NCBI RefSeq assembly: GCF_902498745.1
Contig: NZ_LR701479.1
Coordinates: forward strand, 1,368,292 to 1,432,291
Source of the DNA: Erythrobacter sp. EC-HK427
Lineage (GTDB): Bacteria; Pseudomonadota; Alphaproteobacteria; Sphingomonadales; Sphingomonadaceae
Length of the DNA: 64,000 nt
Reading direction: 5' to 3'
Below the pieces are notes generated by a model that was not told the DNA's origin, did not search any database, and saw only the letters and a program-made list of their open reading frames with translations. Each line of letters starts with the position of its first letter. Positions within the stretch are counted from its first letter, which is position 1. The translations under genes and the position numbers were made by a program. Positions 28,660-39,163 of the stretch are shown here, piece by piece.

Positions 28660-29166
28660 ATGTTAACTGCTGATATGATCGCCATGTTTGCACTTTTAGT
28701 GTCAATTTTAAGTGCGATGGGCTCTTTTTACTATTCTCAAAAAGCAATAGTGATCGCTGAAGATGCCAAACGCATGGAATCGGAATCGTGGATTTTTAAT
28801 ACACTGATGGAACTCAGGAAATTTACAGAGATGCATAGCCAGAGCAAATTTGATCTTGCAAGCAAGTATATGGAGCAAAAAACTTCTGGAGCAGGCGCTG
28901 AGTATCTGCAGAGCATGATCAATGAAGGAAGTGCATTGGATGTTGCATACTATGAACGAGTGCGTGGTTTCAGGTCAGTTCTGGGGAATGACGTGTCGGC
29001 AAAAATTGACCAAATTGAAAAACTATCCAGTTCAATTGCTTCGTCGGATCAAATAAAATCACAGTTCTATGAATGTCTCGAAGATTTGCATAGAGTTGTA
29101 CGGAGTGAGATCGAACCGAAAATTGCAGAAATTCTTAAGCGAAACAAGGAAAGAGCTTTTAGATGA
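28660..29166 (+). CDS. AT-rich hypothetical protein with one N-terminal membrane helix
   Basis: A 168-aa protein: one transmembrane helix (about 4-24, IAMFALLVSILSAMGSFYY), then a long polar, largely helical part that may form a coiled coil (the MESESWIFNTLMELRKF and IDQIEKLSSSI stretches). ATG 28660 has GGGGAT upstream; a GTG at 28639 overlaps the pccB stop. GC content and codon use are strikingly unlike the flanking pathway genes (many AAA, ATA and TTT codons), suggesting horizontal origin. Its stop overlaps the ATG of the truncated epimerase start at 29163 (ATGA). No family recognised. Confidence 0.75.
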   Translation: MLTADMIAMFALLVSILSAMGSFYYSQKAIVIAEDAKRMESESWIFNTLMELRKFTEMHSQSKFDLASKYMEQKTSGAGAEYLQSMINEGSALDVAYYERVRGFRSVLGNDVSAKIDQIEKLSSSIASSDQIKSQFYECLEDLHRVVRSEIEPKIAEILKRNKERAFR

Positions 29167-29315
29167 AACTAGGCCGTCTCAACCACATCGGGGTCGCTAC
29201 CGGAAAGCCCCTCCCCTTCAGGGGAGGGGTTGGGGTGGGGGCCTTCAATCGGGCGCGGCGCCTGTTGCTCGCCCCCACCCCCGGCCCCTCCCCTGAAGGG
29301 GAGGGGGGGCGATGA
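29163..29315 (+). pseudogene. Truncated, diverged copy of the start of the methylmalonyl-CoA epimerase gene
   Basis: Codons 1-13 read MKLGRLNHIGVAT, matching the first 13 codons of the intact epimerase at 29312 apart from V/I. At DNA level there are seven differences in 39 bases, six of them at third positions. After codon 13 the frame runs into a G-rich inverted repeat and ends at a TGA overlapping the intact gene's ATG. It is coupled to the preceding AT-rich gene by ATGA. If translated it would be a 50-aa peptide with no expected function. Confidence 0.85.
29203..29309. repeat. G-rich inverted dispersed repeat, copy 2
   Basis: Arms of the CCCCTCCCCTTCAGGGGAGG type with GGTTGGGGTGGGGGC are mirrored by GCCCCCACCCCCGGCCC and CCCTGAAGGGGAGGGG across a spacer of about 30 bases. 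It lies exactly between the truncated and the intact epimerase starts. Confidence 0.88.
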
Positions 29316-29761
29316 AACTCGGACGCCTCAACCACATCGGTATCGCCACGCCCTCCATCGAGGAATCCATCGCGTTCTACCGCGACGTCATGGGCGCGAC
29401 GACTATCCACGCTCCGTTCGATCTGGAGGCGCAGGGAGTGAAAGTGTGCTTTATCGACACGCCGGGCCTCGATAGCACCCAAGGCACCCAGATCGAGCTG
29501 ATCGAGCCGCTCTCCGATGCTTCCCCCATCGCGTCCTTTCTGGCCAAGAACCCGGCGGGTGGGCAGCATCATGTCTGTTTCGAGGTCGAAGATATTGCCG
29601 AAGCGCGCGCGTGGTTCGAGGAGCAGGGCAAGCGCATCCTCGGCCCCACGCGGCTGGGCGCGCACGGGACGCCGATCTTCTTCGTCCATCCCAAAGACAT
29701 GATGGGCCAGCTGACCGAGATCATGGAAACGCCCAAGGATGGCGCGCATTGGTCGAACTGA
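29312..29761 (+). CDS. mce: Methylmalonyl-CoA epimerase
   Basis: Interconverts (2S)- and (2R)-methylmalonyl-CoA so that the mutase can use it. The 149-aa VOC-fold protein carries metal ligands in LNHIGIAT (H8), GGQHHVCFEVEDI and the C-terminal GQLTEIME. Its length matches the family. The start lies directly after a G-rich repeat whose terminal GGGGAGGGGGGG run can serve as the ribosome-binding site. Confidence 0.95.
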   Translation: MKLGRLNHIGIATPSIEESIAFYRDVMGATTIHAPFDLEAQGVKVCFIDTPGLDSTQGTQIELIEPLSDASPIASFLAKNPAGGQHHVCFEVEDIAEARAWFEEQGKRILGPTRLGAHGTPIFFVHPKDMMGQLTEIMETPKDGAHWSN

Positions 29762-29781
29762 TGCGCTAGTTATATCTCCCC

Positions 29782-29873
29782 GTTCGTCCTGAGCTTGTCG
29801 AAGGACTGCTTTTTCTTCGGGCGCGGGGACCAAAAAGGAAAGACAGCCCTTCGACAAGCTCAGGGCAATCGGA
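29782..29873. repeat. CTGAGCTTGTCGAAGG-type inverted repeat, copy 1
   Basis: Arms CCTGAGCTTGTCGAAGGA (about 29788-29805) and CCCTTCGACAAGCTCAGGG (29848-29866) enclose a spacer of about 40 bases. It lies between mce and the mutase gene. A second copy sits inside the mutase coding sequence at 31399-31485, and the immediate flanks (CCCCGTTCG, TCGGATTTA) are shared. The type is widespread in proteobacterial genomes. Confidence 0.9.
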
Positions 29874-29880
29874 TTTATTT

Positions 29881-32105
<2,225 letters not shown>

Positions 32106-32109
<4 letters not shown>

Positions 32110-32330
32110 ACAAACCCCTCACCATCCGCTCGGTGCTGCTGACACTCGTGTTGCTCCCGACATCCTGTGTGGCGGGGAGCATGGCGGCGGAGCGAGCGGC
32201 TTTGCGCCTCGACGGCCACATCGTTTACGACGGCCCGCTCTGGTACGAGAACGTGCTATGGCTCACAGCGCTGGGGCTGATGCTAGTCTGGGCATGGGCG
32301 ATCAAACGCTTGTGGGGGGGGGAGAAGTGA
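32106..32330 (+). CDS. Small membrane protein of unknown function
   Basis: A 74-aa protein with two hydrophobic segments (about 8-24 and 48-66). GTG 32106 overlaps the mutase stop. A Cys at residue 21 (LLPTSCVAG) vaguely resembles a lipobox, but the context is weak. It overlaps the following gene by GTGA, so it is coupled within the operon. Family not recognised. Confidence 0.55.
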
Positions 32331-32587
32331 GTTTTTCCGAACCGACGGAGTTGACTGGCTGGCGCAAAGCTATCGTGGCTGGTCTTTTCGTATTGGCTAT
32401 ACTGATGCTTCCACTTGGTTTCTTGGCTTGGAGCTTCGGAAGCTGTCCTGCTTTTGCCTCTCCTGCCTGTGAGCCACCATCCGCCTTCCGGCAATTGCTT
32501 TTGTTTCCGGGCGTATCACTTGTTCTGTTTGCTTCCGCTTTTTGGCTCAGGCGCTATTTCAAACGGCTGTGCGAGGGGCAGAGGTGA
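32327..32587 (+). CDS. Small two-helix membrane protein of unknown function
   Basis: An 86-aa protein with two transmembrane helices (about 13-36 and 56-74) separated by a loop with two cysteines (SCPAFASPACEPPS) that could form an extracytoplasmic disulfide. GTG 32327 overlaps the preceding stop, with a G-rich run ending GGGGAGAA just before it. GC content is lower than in mcm and pccA. The stop overlaps the next start (GTGA). Confidence 0.55.
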   Translation: MSFSEPTELTGWRKAIVAGLFVLAILMLPLGFLAWSFGSCPAFASPACEPPSAFRQLLLFPGVSLVLFASAFWLRRYFKRLCEGQR

Positions 32588-33081
32588 GGATAACAGCCTG
32601 CTTCGCTGCCGCATCTATGGTTCTGGCAGGCTGTCAACCGGAGACAGCTTCGCAAACGACGTCGCTGGTGCCCTCTTCAGAGGTCAGGCCGGAAGAGCCA
32701 ATTGAAAGCCAAGGCGCCGATCCTTGCAGAGATCAACAGTCCAATCTCGAATACTCCAATTGCTGGCTGGCCCGAGGTGCCGAAGCGCGCTCGGAGGTTG
32801 ATATTGCGTTTGAGCGTGCACGACAGGCAGCACAAGAAACGGACGAGTTAGAGAGCTGGGGTTCGCAAACAGAAGCCACTCGACATTGGTTGAACGACGA
32901 ACTCGCAAACTCACAAGCTGATTGGGCCGCTTTCTTTGAGCATCAGTGCGAACTGGAGCGACGCATTGCCCGGGGTGGCACTGGAAGTCGGGCGCTGCTT
33001 GCAAAATGCCAAGAACGACTGAGCAACCAAAGAATTGCCGAACTCGACGAATTTCAATCAATGATTAGTGGGCCTCGCTGA
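32584..33081 (+). CDS. Lipoprotein with an LprI/DUF1311-like domain
   Basis: A 165-aa protein starting at GTG 32584 (overlapping the preceding stop) with a lipoprotein signal ending in LAGC. The mature part fits the lysozyme-inhibitor LprI N-terminal (DUF1311) pattern: DPCRDQQSNLEYSNCWLARG, a helical middle, then the SQADWAAFFEHQCELE motif and a final Cys in LLAKCQERLSNQRIAEL, giving four conserved-type cysteines. GC content is lower than the flanks. The reading ends directly at the pccA start. Confidence 0.7.
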   Translation: MRITACFAAASMVLAGCQPETASQTTSLVPSSEVRPEEPIESQGADPCRDQQSNLEYSNCWLARGAEARSEVDIAFERARQAAQETDELESWGSQTEATRHWLNDELANSQADWAAFFEHQCELERRIARGGTGSRALLAKCQERLSNQRIAELDEFQSMISGPR

Positions 33082-35235
33082 ATGTTCAAAAAGATCCTCA
33101 TAGCCAATCGCGGCGAAATCGCGTGCCGGGTTATCAAGACCGCGCGGCGCATGGGCATTGCCACGGTCGCGGTCTATTCCGATGCCGATGCGCGCGCGCC
33201 GTTCGTCGCGATGGCGGACGAGGCGGTGCATATCGGCCCCTCGCCTGCCAGCGAAAGCTATCTGGTGGCCGACAAGATCATCGCCGCGTGCAAGCAGACC
33301 GGCGCGGAGGCGGTGCATCCGGGCTATGGCTTCCTGTCCGAACGCGCCAGCTTTGTCGAGGCGCTCGCGGCAGAAGGCATCGCCTTTATCGGCCCGCCCG
33401 CCAGCGCGATTGCGGCGATGGGGGACAAGATCGAGAGCAAAAAGCTCGCCAAGGCGGCCGGCGTCAACACCGTTCCCGGCTCCCCCGATGCGATCGATAC
33501 GACCGAGGAGGCGCTGACCGTTTCCAACGAAATCGGCTATCCGGTGATGATGAAGGCCAGCGCTGGCGGCGGCGGCAAGGGGATGCGGCTCGCGTGGAAC
33601 GATCAGGATGTGAAAGACGGGTTCGAAGCGACCAAGCGCGAGGGGCTCAACAGCTTTGGCGATGACCGTGTTTTCATCGAGAAGTTCATCCTCGATCCGC
33701 GCCATATCGAGATTCAGGTGCTCGGCGACCAGCACGGCAATGTGCTCTATCTGAACGAGCGCGAATGCAGCATCCAGCGCCGCCACCAGAAGGTGGTGGA
33801 GGAAGCGCCCAGCCCCTTTGTCACTCCCGAAATGCGCCGCAAAATGGGCGAGCAGGCGGTCGCGTTGTCCAAGGCTGTGGGATACCATTCGGCGGGCACG
33901 GTGGAACTGATCGTTAGCGGCGCAGACCCGACGGGGGAGAGCTTCTACTTCCTCGAAATGAACACCCGCCTGCAGGTGGAGCATCCCGTTACCGAGGCCA
34001 TTACCGGCATTGATCTGGTCGAACAGATGATCCGCGTGGCGGCGGGCGAGAAGCTGGCGATGACGCAGGCGGATATCGGCATCAACGGCTGGGCAATCGA
34101 GAACCGCGTCTATGCCGAAGACCCCTATCGCGGCTTCCTCCCGAGCACCGGGCGGCTGGTGCGGCTGCGGTTTCCGGAAGCGAGCGAGTTTGGCCCGCCC
34201 GTTCCCTCTCCCCTTGCGGGAGAGGGAGGAGCGCCGTCAGGCGCGGAGGGAGAGGGGTCGGCGACGCCAGTCGCCGCTGACGCGGCGAACCCCTCCCCCA
34301 ACCCCCTCCCGCAAGGGGAGGGGGCGCAAGGCTACATCCGCATCGACAGCGGCGTGGCCGAAGGCGGCGAGGTTTCGATCTTCTACGATCCGATGATTGC
34401 CAAGCTGGTGACATGGGCACCCACGCGCGACGAAGCGGCGGATTTGCAGATCGCCGCGCTCGACCGGATCGAGCTCGACGGGCTCGGCCACAATGTCGAT
34501 TTCCTTAGCGCGCTGATGCAGCATCCGCGCTTCCGCAGCGGGGAACTCACCACCGGCTTTATCGCCGAGGAATATCCCGACGGGTTCACCGGCGCGGCGA
34601 CGATGGATGAGACCAAGCGCGTGCTGGCGGCGGTAGCCGGGGTGATCGCCACCGCCGATGCCGACCGCGCGCGGCAGATTTCCGATCAGCTCGATAGCCC
34701 GCTGCCGCCCCCCGGCGACTGGACGGTGCGGCTGGGGGATACCGATCATACGGTGTCGCTTGGCGAACACGGCCTGCTGGTCGATGGCGCGCCGGTCGTG
34801 CTGGAATTCACCTATACGCCGGGTGACCGGATGGTTGATGTGGAGGTGTTCGCCAGCACCGATGCGGACGCCGATCCCGTCGCCAGCTACGGCATCCGCA
34901 TCGCCCGCACCCGCACCGGCTATCGTATGACGACCCACGGCGCGAGCCATGATCTGCGCGTGTTGGAGGCGCGGCTGGCCGAGCACGCGGGACACATGAT
35001 CGAAAAACTGCCGCCCGACACTTCCAAGCTGCTGCTCTGCCCGATGCCCGGCCTGCTGGTGAAGCTGCATGTGGGCGCGAGCGAGGACGTCCAGCCCGGC
35101 CAGCCGCTCGCCACGGTGGAAGCGATGAAGATGGAGAACATCCTGCGCGCCGAGAAGGCGGGGACGGTGGCCAGCATCAACGCTTCCGAGGGTGAAACGC
35201 TGGTGGTGGATGCGGTGATTTTGGAGCTGGAGTAG
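33082..35235 (+). CDS. pccA: Propionyl-CoA carboxylase alpha subunit (biotin carboxylase and carrier), with an in-frame repeat insertion
   Basis: ATP-dependent carboxylation of its own biotin, then transfer through PccB. The 717-aa protein has a biotin carboxylase domain (1-about 440: KILIANRGEIACR, KASAGGGGKGMR, EMNTRLQVEHPVTE), a BT-type linker domain, and a C-terminal biotinyl domain with EAMKMEN (biotinylated K683). Residues about 374-416 (VPSPLAGEGG...PSPNPLPQGEG) are the translation of a G-rich inverted repeat; similar proteins run straight from the region near RLRFPEASEF to YIRIDSGVAEGGEVS. The family is usually about 665-670 aa, so the excess matches the insertion. Last gene of the pathway operon. 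Confidence 0.95.
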   Translation: MFKKILIANRGEIACRVIKTARRMGIATVAVYSDADARAPFVAMADEAVHIGPSPASESYLVADKIIAACKQTGAEAVHPGYGFLSERASFVEALAAEGIAFIGPPASAIAAMGDKIESKKLAKAAGVNTVPGSPDAIDTTEEALTVSNEIGYPVMMKASAGGGGKGMRLAWNDQDVKDGFEATKREGLNSFGDDRVFIEKFILDPRHIEIQVLGDQHGNVLYLNERECSIQRRHQKVVEEAPSPFVTPEMRRKMGEQAVALSKAVGYHSAGTVELIVSGADPTGESFYFLEMNTRLQVEHPVTEAITGIDLVEQMIRVAAGEKLAMTQADIGINGWAIENRVYAEDPYRGFLPSTGRLVRLRFPEASEFGPPVPSPLAGEGGAPSGAEGEGSATPVAADAANPSPNPLPQGEGAQGYIRIDSGVAEGGEVSIFYDPMIAKLVTWAPTRDEAADLQIAALDRIELDGLGHNVDFLSALMQHPRFRSGELTTGFIAEEYPDGFTGAATMDETKRVLAAVAGVIATADADRARQISDQLDSPLPPPGDWTVRLGDTDHTVSLGEHGLLVDGAPVVLEFTYTPGDRMVDVEVFASTDADADPVASYGIRIARTRTGYRMTTHGASHDLRVLEARLAEHAGHMIEKLPPDTSKLLLCPMPGLLVKLHVGASEDVQPGQPLATVEAMKMENILRAEKAGTVASINASEGETLVVDAVILELE
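34204..34324. repeat. G-rich inverted dispersed repeat, copy 3, in frame inside pccA
   Basis: Segments such as CCCTCTCCCCTTGCGGGAGAG and CCCTCCCGCAAGGGGAGGGG are mutually inverted, with a second pair around GGAGAGGGG and CCCCTCCCCC. The insert lengthens the reading frame by about 40 codons and introduces no stop. It falls in a loop of the biotin carboxylase domain just before the IRIDSG strand. Confidence 0.88.
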
Positions 35236-35244
35236 GATGGGGCA

Positions 35245-35281
35245 GTGGGGAGTAGGGAGTAGGCAGTAGGCAGTAGGGGGA
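35245..35281. repeat. Short tandem heptamer repeat (AGTAGGG/AGTAGGC)
   Basis: Five imperfect copies of AGTRGGN after the pccA stop (AGTGGGG, AGTAGGG, AGTAGGC, AGTAGGC, AGTAGGG). Heptamer arrays of this sort occur in several bacterial groups. It directly adjoins G-rich repeat copy 4. Confidence 0.7.
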
Positions 35282-35289
35282 GCAACCAA

Positions 35290-35430
35290 AACTCCCCTTC
35301 CCTTGGGGGAAGGGGTTGGGGGATGGGGGTTGCCACGCCCGATAATCGAACCCAGCAATCCCACCCCGCTGCGACTAAGCCTCACCTGCGGTTCGGCAAG
35401 TCTCGCTGCCCCTCCCTCACGGGAGGGGTG
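35290..35430. repeat. G-rich inverted dispersed repeat, copy 4
   Basis: Starts with ACTCCCCTTCCCTTGGGGGA and GGGGTTGGGGGATGGGGG, then about 75 bases of spacer, then CCACCCCGC... and CCCCTCCCTCACGGGAGGGG. It occupies nearly the whole gap between pccA and the convergent crotonase gene. Its hairpins may stop transcription. Confidence 0.75.
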
Positions 35431-35436
35431 TGATGC

Positions 35437-36210
35437 CTACTTCCCCTTGAAGTCCGGCATCCGCTTGTGGATGAAGGCCATCACGCCCTCCATAAAGTCG
35501 TGCGTGCGGCCCGCCACAGTCTGGTTCGCTGCCTCCGCCGCCAGCGCCCCTTCGAAGCCGCTGTCGAGCGCTGCGGTCGCTTGCTTGCGGATCATCCCCA
35601 GCGCCCGCGTCGGCATTTTGGCGAGCTTGCCTGTGACCTTGGCGACTTCGGCTTCGAATGCCCCGTCATCCACCACGCGCGCGATCAGGCCCAGCCGTGC
35701 CGCTTCTTCCGCGGGCATGGCTTCGGCGAGCAGCATCATTTCCAAGGCCTTGGCGCGGCCGATCGATTTCGCCAGCAGCCAGGTCGTCCCCGCATCGGGT
35801 ACCAGGCCGATCCGTGCGAAGGCGCAAATCAGCTCTGCCGAGCGCGCCGCGATCACGATATCGCCCATCAGCGCAAAGCCCAGCCCCGCGCCCGCCGCCA
35901 CGCCGTTCATCGCGGTAACGATAGGCACATCGCAATCGGCCATGGCGCGCGCGACCGGCTCGTAATATTCCTGCAGCACCGCACCCAGATCATCGCCGAT
36001 AATTCCGTCCGGCCCCAGCCGCGCGCCGGTGCAAAAGGCGCGGCCCGAACCGGTAAAGATGATGCAGCGCGCGCCGTCTTCCTGCGCGCGGGCGAAGGCG
36101 GGTGGCAGGCCGGTGAGCATCGATGGCGAGAGCGAATTGAGCTTGTCCGGCGCGTTCAGCGTGATCGTCGCGATGTCGTTTTCGAAACTGTAGAGTAGGT
36201 CGTCGGCCAT
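35437..36210 (-). CDS. Enoyl-CoA hydratase/isomerase family protein, PaaG-like
   Basis: A 257-aa crotonase-fold enzyme. The oxyanion-hole segments are FCTGARLG and NGVAAGAGLGFAL. Instead of a hydratase Glu pair it has an Asp in GLVPDAGTTWLL, a pattern typical of PaaG-type ring 1,2-epoxyphenylacetyl-CoA isomerases. No other phenylacetate genes are in view, so the true substrate may be another unsaturated acyl-CoA. It is divergent from the next gene, with a shared promoter region of about 140 bp. Confidence 0.85.
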   Translation of the reverse strand: MADDLLYSFENDIATITLNAPDKLNSLSPSMLTGLPPAFARAQEDGARCIIFTGSGRAFCTGARLGPDGIIGDDLGAVLQEYYEPVARAMADCDVPIVTAMNGVAAGAGLGFALMGDIVIAARSAELICAFARIGLVPDAGTTWLLAKSIGRAKALEMMLLAEAMPAEEAARLGLIARVVDDGAFEAEVAKVTGKLAKMPTRALGMIRKQATAALDSGFEGALAAEAANQTVAGRTHDFMEGVMAFIHKRMPDFKGK

Positions 36211-36348
36211 CGGATATTCTCTCCCTTTGGTGCCCGCGATAACGGCTTTATCCCGCCTTGGCGATGGTTTCCTGCGCGGATACTTGCGCCCGTCCGCGCA
36301 ACATGGTTTGGCGCTTTACAACGAATATTTGCGTGAGAGAGATTCCCT

Positions 36349-37128
36349 ATGGCTTACGAAACCATCACCGTCGAAACGCAGGGCGCGGTTACGCTGATTA
36401 CGCTCAACCGGCCCGAGGCCCTGAACGCGCTGTCGAGCACAGTTCTCGCCGAACTGATGTGCGCCTTCACCGGCTTTGAAGCCGATGACAGCCAGCATTG
36501 CGCGGTGGTGACGGGTTCGGGCGACAAGGCCTTTGCCGCAGGCGCCGATATCAAGGAAATGGCCGACAAGCCTGCCGCCGATTTCTATCTGGAGGATTTC
36601 TTCTCCGGCTGGAACACGATGACCGCGAATACCCGCAAGCCGTGGATCGCGGCGGTCAACGGCTTTGCGCTGGGCGGCGGGTGCGAGCTGGCGATGATGG
36701 CGGATTTCATTATCGCATCCGAAAACGCCAAATTCGGCCAGCCGGAAATCAAGCTGGGCGTCGCGCCCGGCATGGGTGGCAGCCAGCGCCTGACCCGCGC
36801 GGTGGGCAAGGCAAAGGCGATGGATCTGTGCCTGACGGGCCGGATGATGGATGCGACCGAAGCCGAACGCGCAGGCCTCGTGGCCCGTGTCGTGCCGCAC
36901 GAGCAGCTGATGGCAGAGGCGATGAAGGCGGCGGAGACGATCGCCGCGATGCCGCTGATGGCGGCGATGGTGAACAAGGAAATGGTCAATGCCGCCTATG
37001 AGGCGACGCTGTCCCAGGGCCTGACGCATGAGCGCCGCCTGTTCCAAATCCTAACCGCCACCGAAGACAAGATGGAAGGCATGAAGGCCTTCGTCGAAAA
37101 GCGCCCGGCGAACTGGAAGGGCCGGTAA
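36349..37128 (+). CDS. Enoyl-CoA hydratase
   Basis: A 259-aa crotonase that hydrates trans-2-enoyl-CoA. The canonical hydratase glutamates E113 (GGGCELAMM) and E133 ([10 protein letters not shown]) are present, with the oxyanion motif AAGADIKEM. The gene lies just upstream of methylmalonate-semialdehyde dehydrogenase, which suggests a role in valine or fatty-acid breakdown. GAGAGAG precedes the ATG. Confidence 0.93.
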   Translation: MAYETITVETQGAVTLITLNRPEALNALSSTVLAELMCAFTGFEADDSQHCAVVTGSGDKAFAAGADIKEMADKPAADFYLEDFFSGWNTMTANTRKPWIAAVNGFALGGGCELAMMADFIIASENAKFGQPEIKLGVAPGMGGSQRLTRAVGKAKAMDLCLTGRMMDATEAERAGLVARVVPHEQLMAEAMKAAETIAAMPLMAAMVNKEMVNAAYEATLSQGLTHERRLFQILTATEDKMEGMKAFVEKRPANWKGR

Positions 37129-37200
37129 GCGCCGCTTGCATTGCGCCGCCTTGCCCGCCTAGGGCACGGCAACAACACACACAAAAAACGGGTAGAGGCC

Positions 37201-38700
37201 ATGCGACAGATCGATCATTTCATCCAGGGCTATGCAGGCAGCGGCGCGGGGGTGCGCAAGCATTCCATCTGGAACCCCTCCACCGGCGAAGTGCAGGCCG
37301 AAGTCGCGCTGGGCGATGCGTCGGTGCTCGAAGCGGCGATTGCCAATGCGAAGCGGGTGCAGCCCGAATGGGCGGCGACCAATCCGCAAAAGCGCGCGCG
37401 GGTGATGTTCGAATTCAAGCGGCTGGTGGAAGCCAACAAGCAGGCGCTCGCCGAACTGCTCGCCAGCGAACACGGCAAAGTCGTCGACGATGCGCATGGC
37501 GATATCCAGCGCGGGCTCGAAGTGATCGAATTTGCTTGTGGCATCCCGCAGGCGCTTAAGGGTGAATACACCAATGGCGCGGGGCCGGGTATCGATGTCT
37601 ATTCGATGCGCCAGCCGCTCGGCATTGGCGCGGGGATTACCCCGTTCAACTTCCCCGCGATGATCCCGATGTGGATGTTCGGCATGGCGATTGCGGCGGG
37701 CAATGCCTTTATCCTCAAACCGTCGGAGCGTGATCCCTCCGTCCCCGTGCGGCTGGCCGAATTGTTCGTGGAAGCAGGCGCGCCCGAAGGCCTCTTGCAA
37801 GTCGTCCATGGCGACAAGGAAATGGTCGACGCGATCCTCGATCATCCAGCGATTGCGGCGATCAGCTTTGTCGGTTCCTCCGACATCGCGCATTATATCT
37901 ACAGCCGCGGCACCGCGAACAACAAGCGCGTGCAGGCCTTTGGCGGGGCGAAGAACCACGGCATCGTGATGCCCGACGCCGATCTCGACCAGGTGGTGAA
38001 CGATCTGGCGGGCGCGGCTTTCGGTTCGGCGGGCGAACGCTGCATGGCGCTGCCGGTGGTGGTGCCGGTGGGCGAGGACACCGCGAATGCGCTGCGCGCC
38101 AAGCTGATCCCCGCGATCAACGCGCTGCGCGTGGGTGTCTCCAACGATCCCGAGGCGCATTACGGCCCCGTCGTCACGCCCGAACACAAGGCCCGCGTCG
38201 AAGGCTGGATCAGCACGGCGGAAGCCGAGGGCGGGGAGATCGTGATCGACGGTCGCGGCTTCACGCTGCAGGGCCACGAAAACGGCTTCTTCGTCGGCCC
38301 GACGCTGATCGACCATGTCACGCCCGACATGGAAAGCTACAAGGAAGAGATTTTCGGCCCCGTGCTGCAAATGGTGCGCGCGAAGGATTTCGAGGAGGCG
38401 CTGCGTCTGCCGAGCGAACACCAATACGGCAATGGCGTGGCCATCTTCACCCGCAACGGCCACGCCGCGCGCGAATTTGCCCACCGCGTGAATGTCGGCA
38501 TGGTCGGCATCAACGTGCCGATCCCGGTGCCGGTCGCTTATCACAGCTTTGGCGGCTGGAAGCGCTCGGGCTTCGGCGATATCGACCAATACGGCATGGA
38601 AGGCCTGCGCTTCTGGACCAAGACGAAAAAGATCACCCAGCGCTGGCCCGATGGCGGCGGCGACGGCTCGAACGCCTTCCTCATCCCGACGATGGGTTAA
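37201..38700 (+). CDS. mmsA: Methylmalonate-semialdehyde dehydrogenase (CoA-acylating)
   Basis: Converts methylmalonate semialdehyde to propionyl-CoA in valine (and thymine) catabolism. The 499-aa ALDH-fold enzyme has nucleophile C281 in AGERCMALPV and the GITPFNFPAMIPMWM segment; the usual ALDH catalytic Glu is absent, as expected for this CoA-dependent subgroup. ATG 37201 is used because family sequence begins there (IDHFIQG). Its product feeds the pccB-mce-scpA-pccA pathway encoded next door. Confidence 0.94.
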   Translation: MRQIDHFIQGYAGSGAGVRKHSIWNPSTGEVQAEVALGDASVLEAAIANAKRVQPEWAATNPQKRARVMFEFKRLVEANKQALAELLASEHGKVVDDAHGDIQRGLEVIEFACGIPQALKGEYTNGAGPGIDVYSMRQPLGIGAGITPFNFPAMIPMWMFGMAIAAGNAFILKPSERDPSVPVRLAELFVEAGAPEGLLQVVHGDKEMVDAILDHPAIAAISFVGSSDIAHYIYSRGTANNKRVQAFGGAKNHGIVMPDADLDQVVNDLAGAAFGSAGERCMALPVVVPVGEDTANALRAKLIPAINALRVGVSNDPEAHYGPVVTPEHKARVEGWISTAEAEGGEIVIDGRGFTLQGHENGFFVGPTLIDHVTPDMESYKEEIFGPVLQMVRAKDFEEALRLPSEHQYGNGVAIFTRNGHAAREFAHRVNVGMVGINVPIPVPVAYHSFGGWKRSGFGDIDQYGMEGLRFWTKTKKITQRWPDGGGDGSNAFLIPTMG

Positions 38701-38748
38701 GCGGGTGGCAAGCCAGGCGGTTCTAGCGATCTGGCGAATGGGGAGGAC

Positions 38749-39150
38749 ATGGCGATGATCTCTGCGCTTTGGAAATCGGGGGCGTGCCTGGCAACGGCGC
38801 TCGCCTCCACCTGCTTTGCGAGCGCAGCCATGGCGCAAGAGGCGACCCCGCTCGGTGCAATCCCCGAGGCATTCCACGGCGAATGGGGGCATCGGGGCGA
38901 CTGCGCGGTGCCGCTGGTCATCACGGCAGAGGAGGCCAGCCGCGAGGGCGCGGCACCGCTCTATCCGCGTGAGGCGCAGGGCCGCGATCTGATCGTGCTG
39001 GCGCGCGTGCCCGATCTGAATGATCCCGACGCCGATGAAGGCATCGCTTTGCGCCTTGTTGCGGATGATGTGCTGCATTTCGGCGCGCTTGAAGCGCCCA
39101 TCGCGCTGATCCTTGAGCGGTGCGTGGAACCTGAGATGCCGCCGCTGTGA
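38749..39150 (+). CDS. Small secreted protein of unknown function
   Basis: A 133-aa protein with a signal peptide (about 1-28, ending AMAQ) and a compact mature domain beginning GAIPEAFHGEWG, with two cysteines (CAVP and ERCVEP). A GGGAGG site lies so close to ATG 38749 that ATG 38755 may be the true start. The domain resembles that of the lipoprotein at 40119, two genes downstream (GAIPAQFIGVWD, closing RC). Confidence 0.65.
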   Translation: MAMISALWKSGACLATALASTCFASAAMAQEATPLGAIPEAFHGEWGHRGDCAVPLVITAEEASREGAAPLYPREAQGRDLIVLARVPDLNDPDADEGIALRLVADDVLHFGALEAPIALILERCVEPEMPPL

Positions 39151-39163
39151 GGTGCGGGCAGCG

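Noticed and set aside
29775-29880. Cobalamin riboswitch before the mutase gene
   Set aside because: The gap is fully explained by the CTGAGCTTGTCGAAGG inverted repeat; no B12-box-like conserved sequence was seen.
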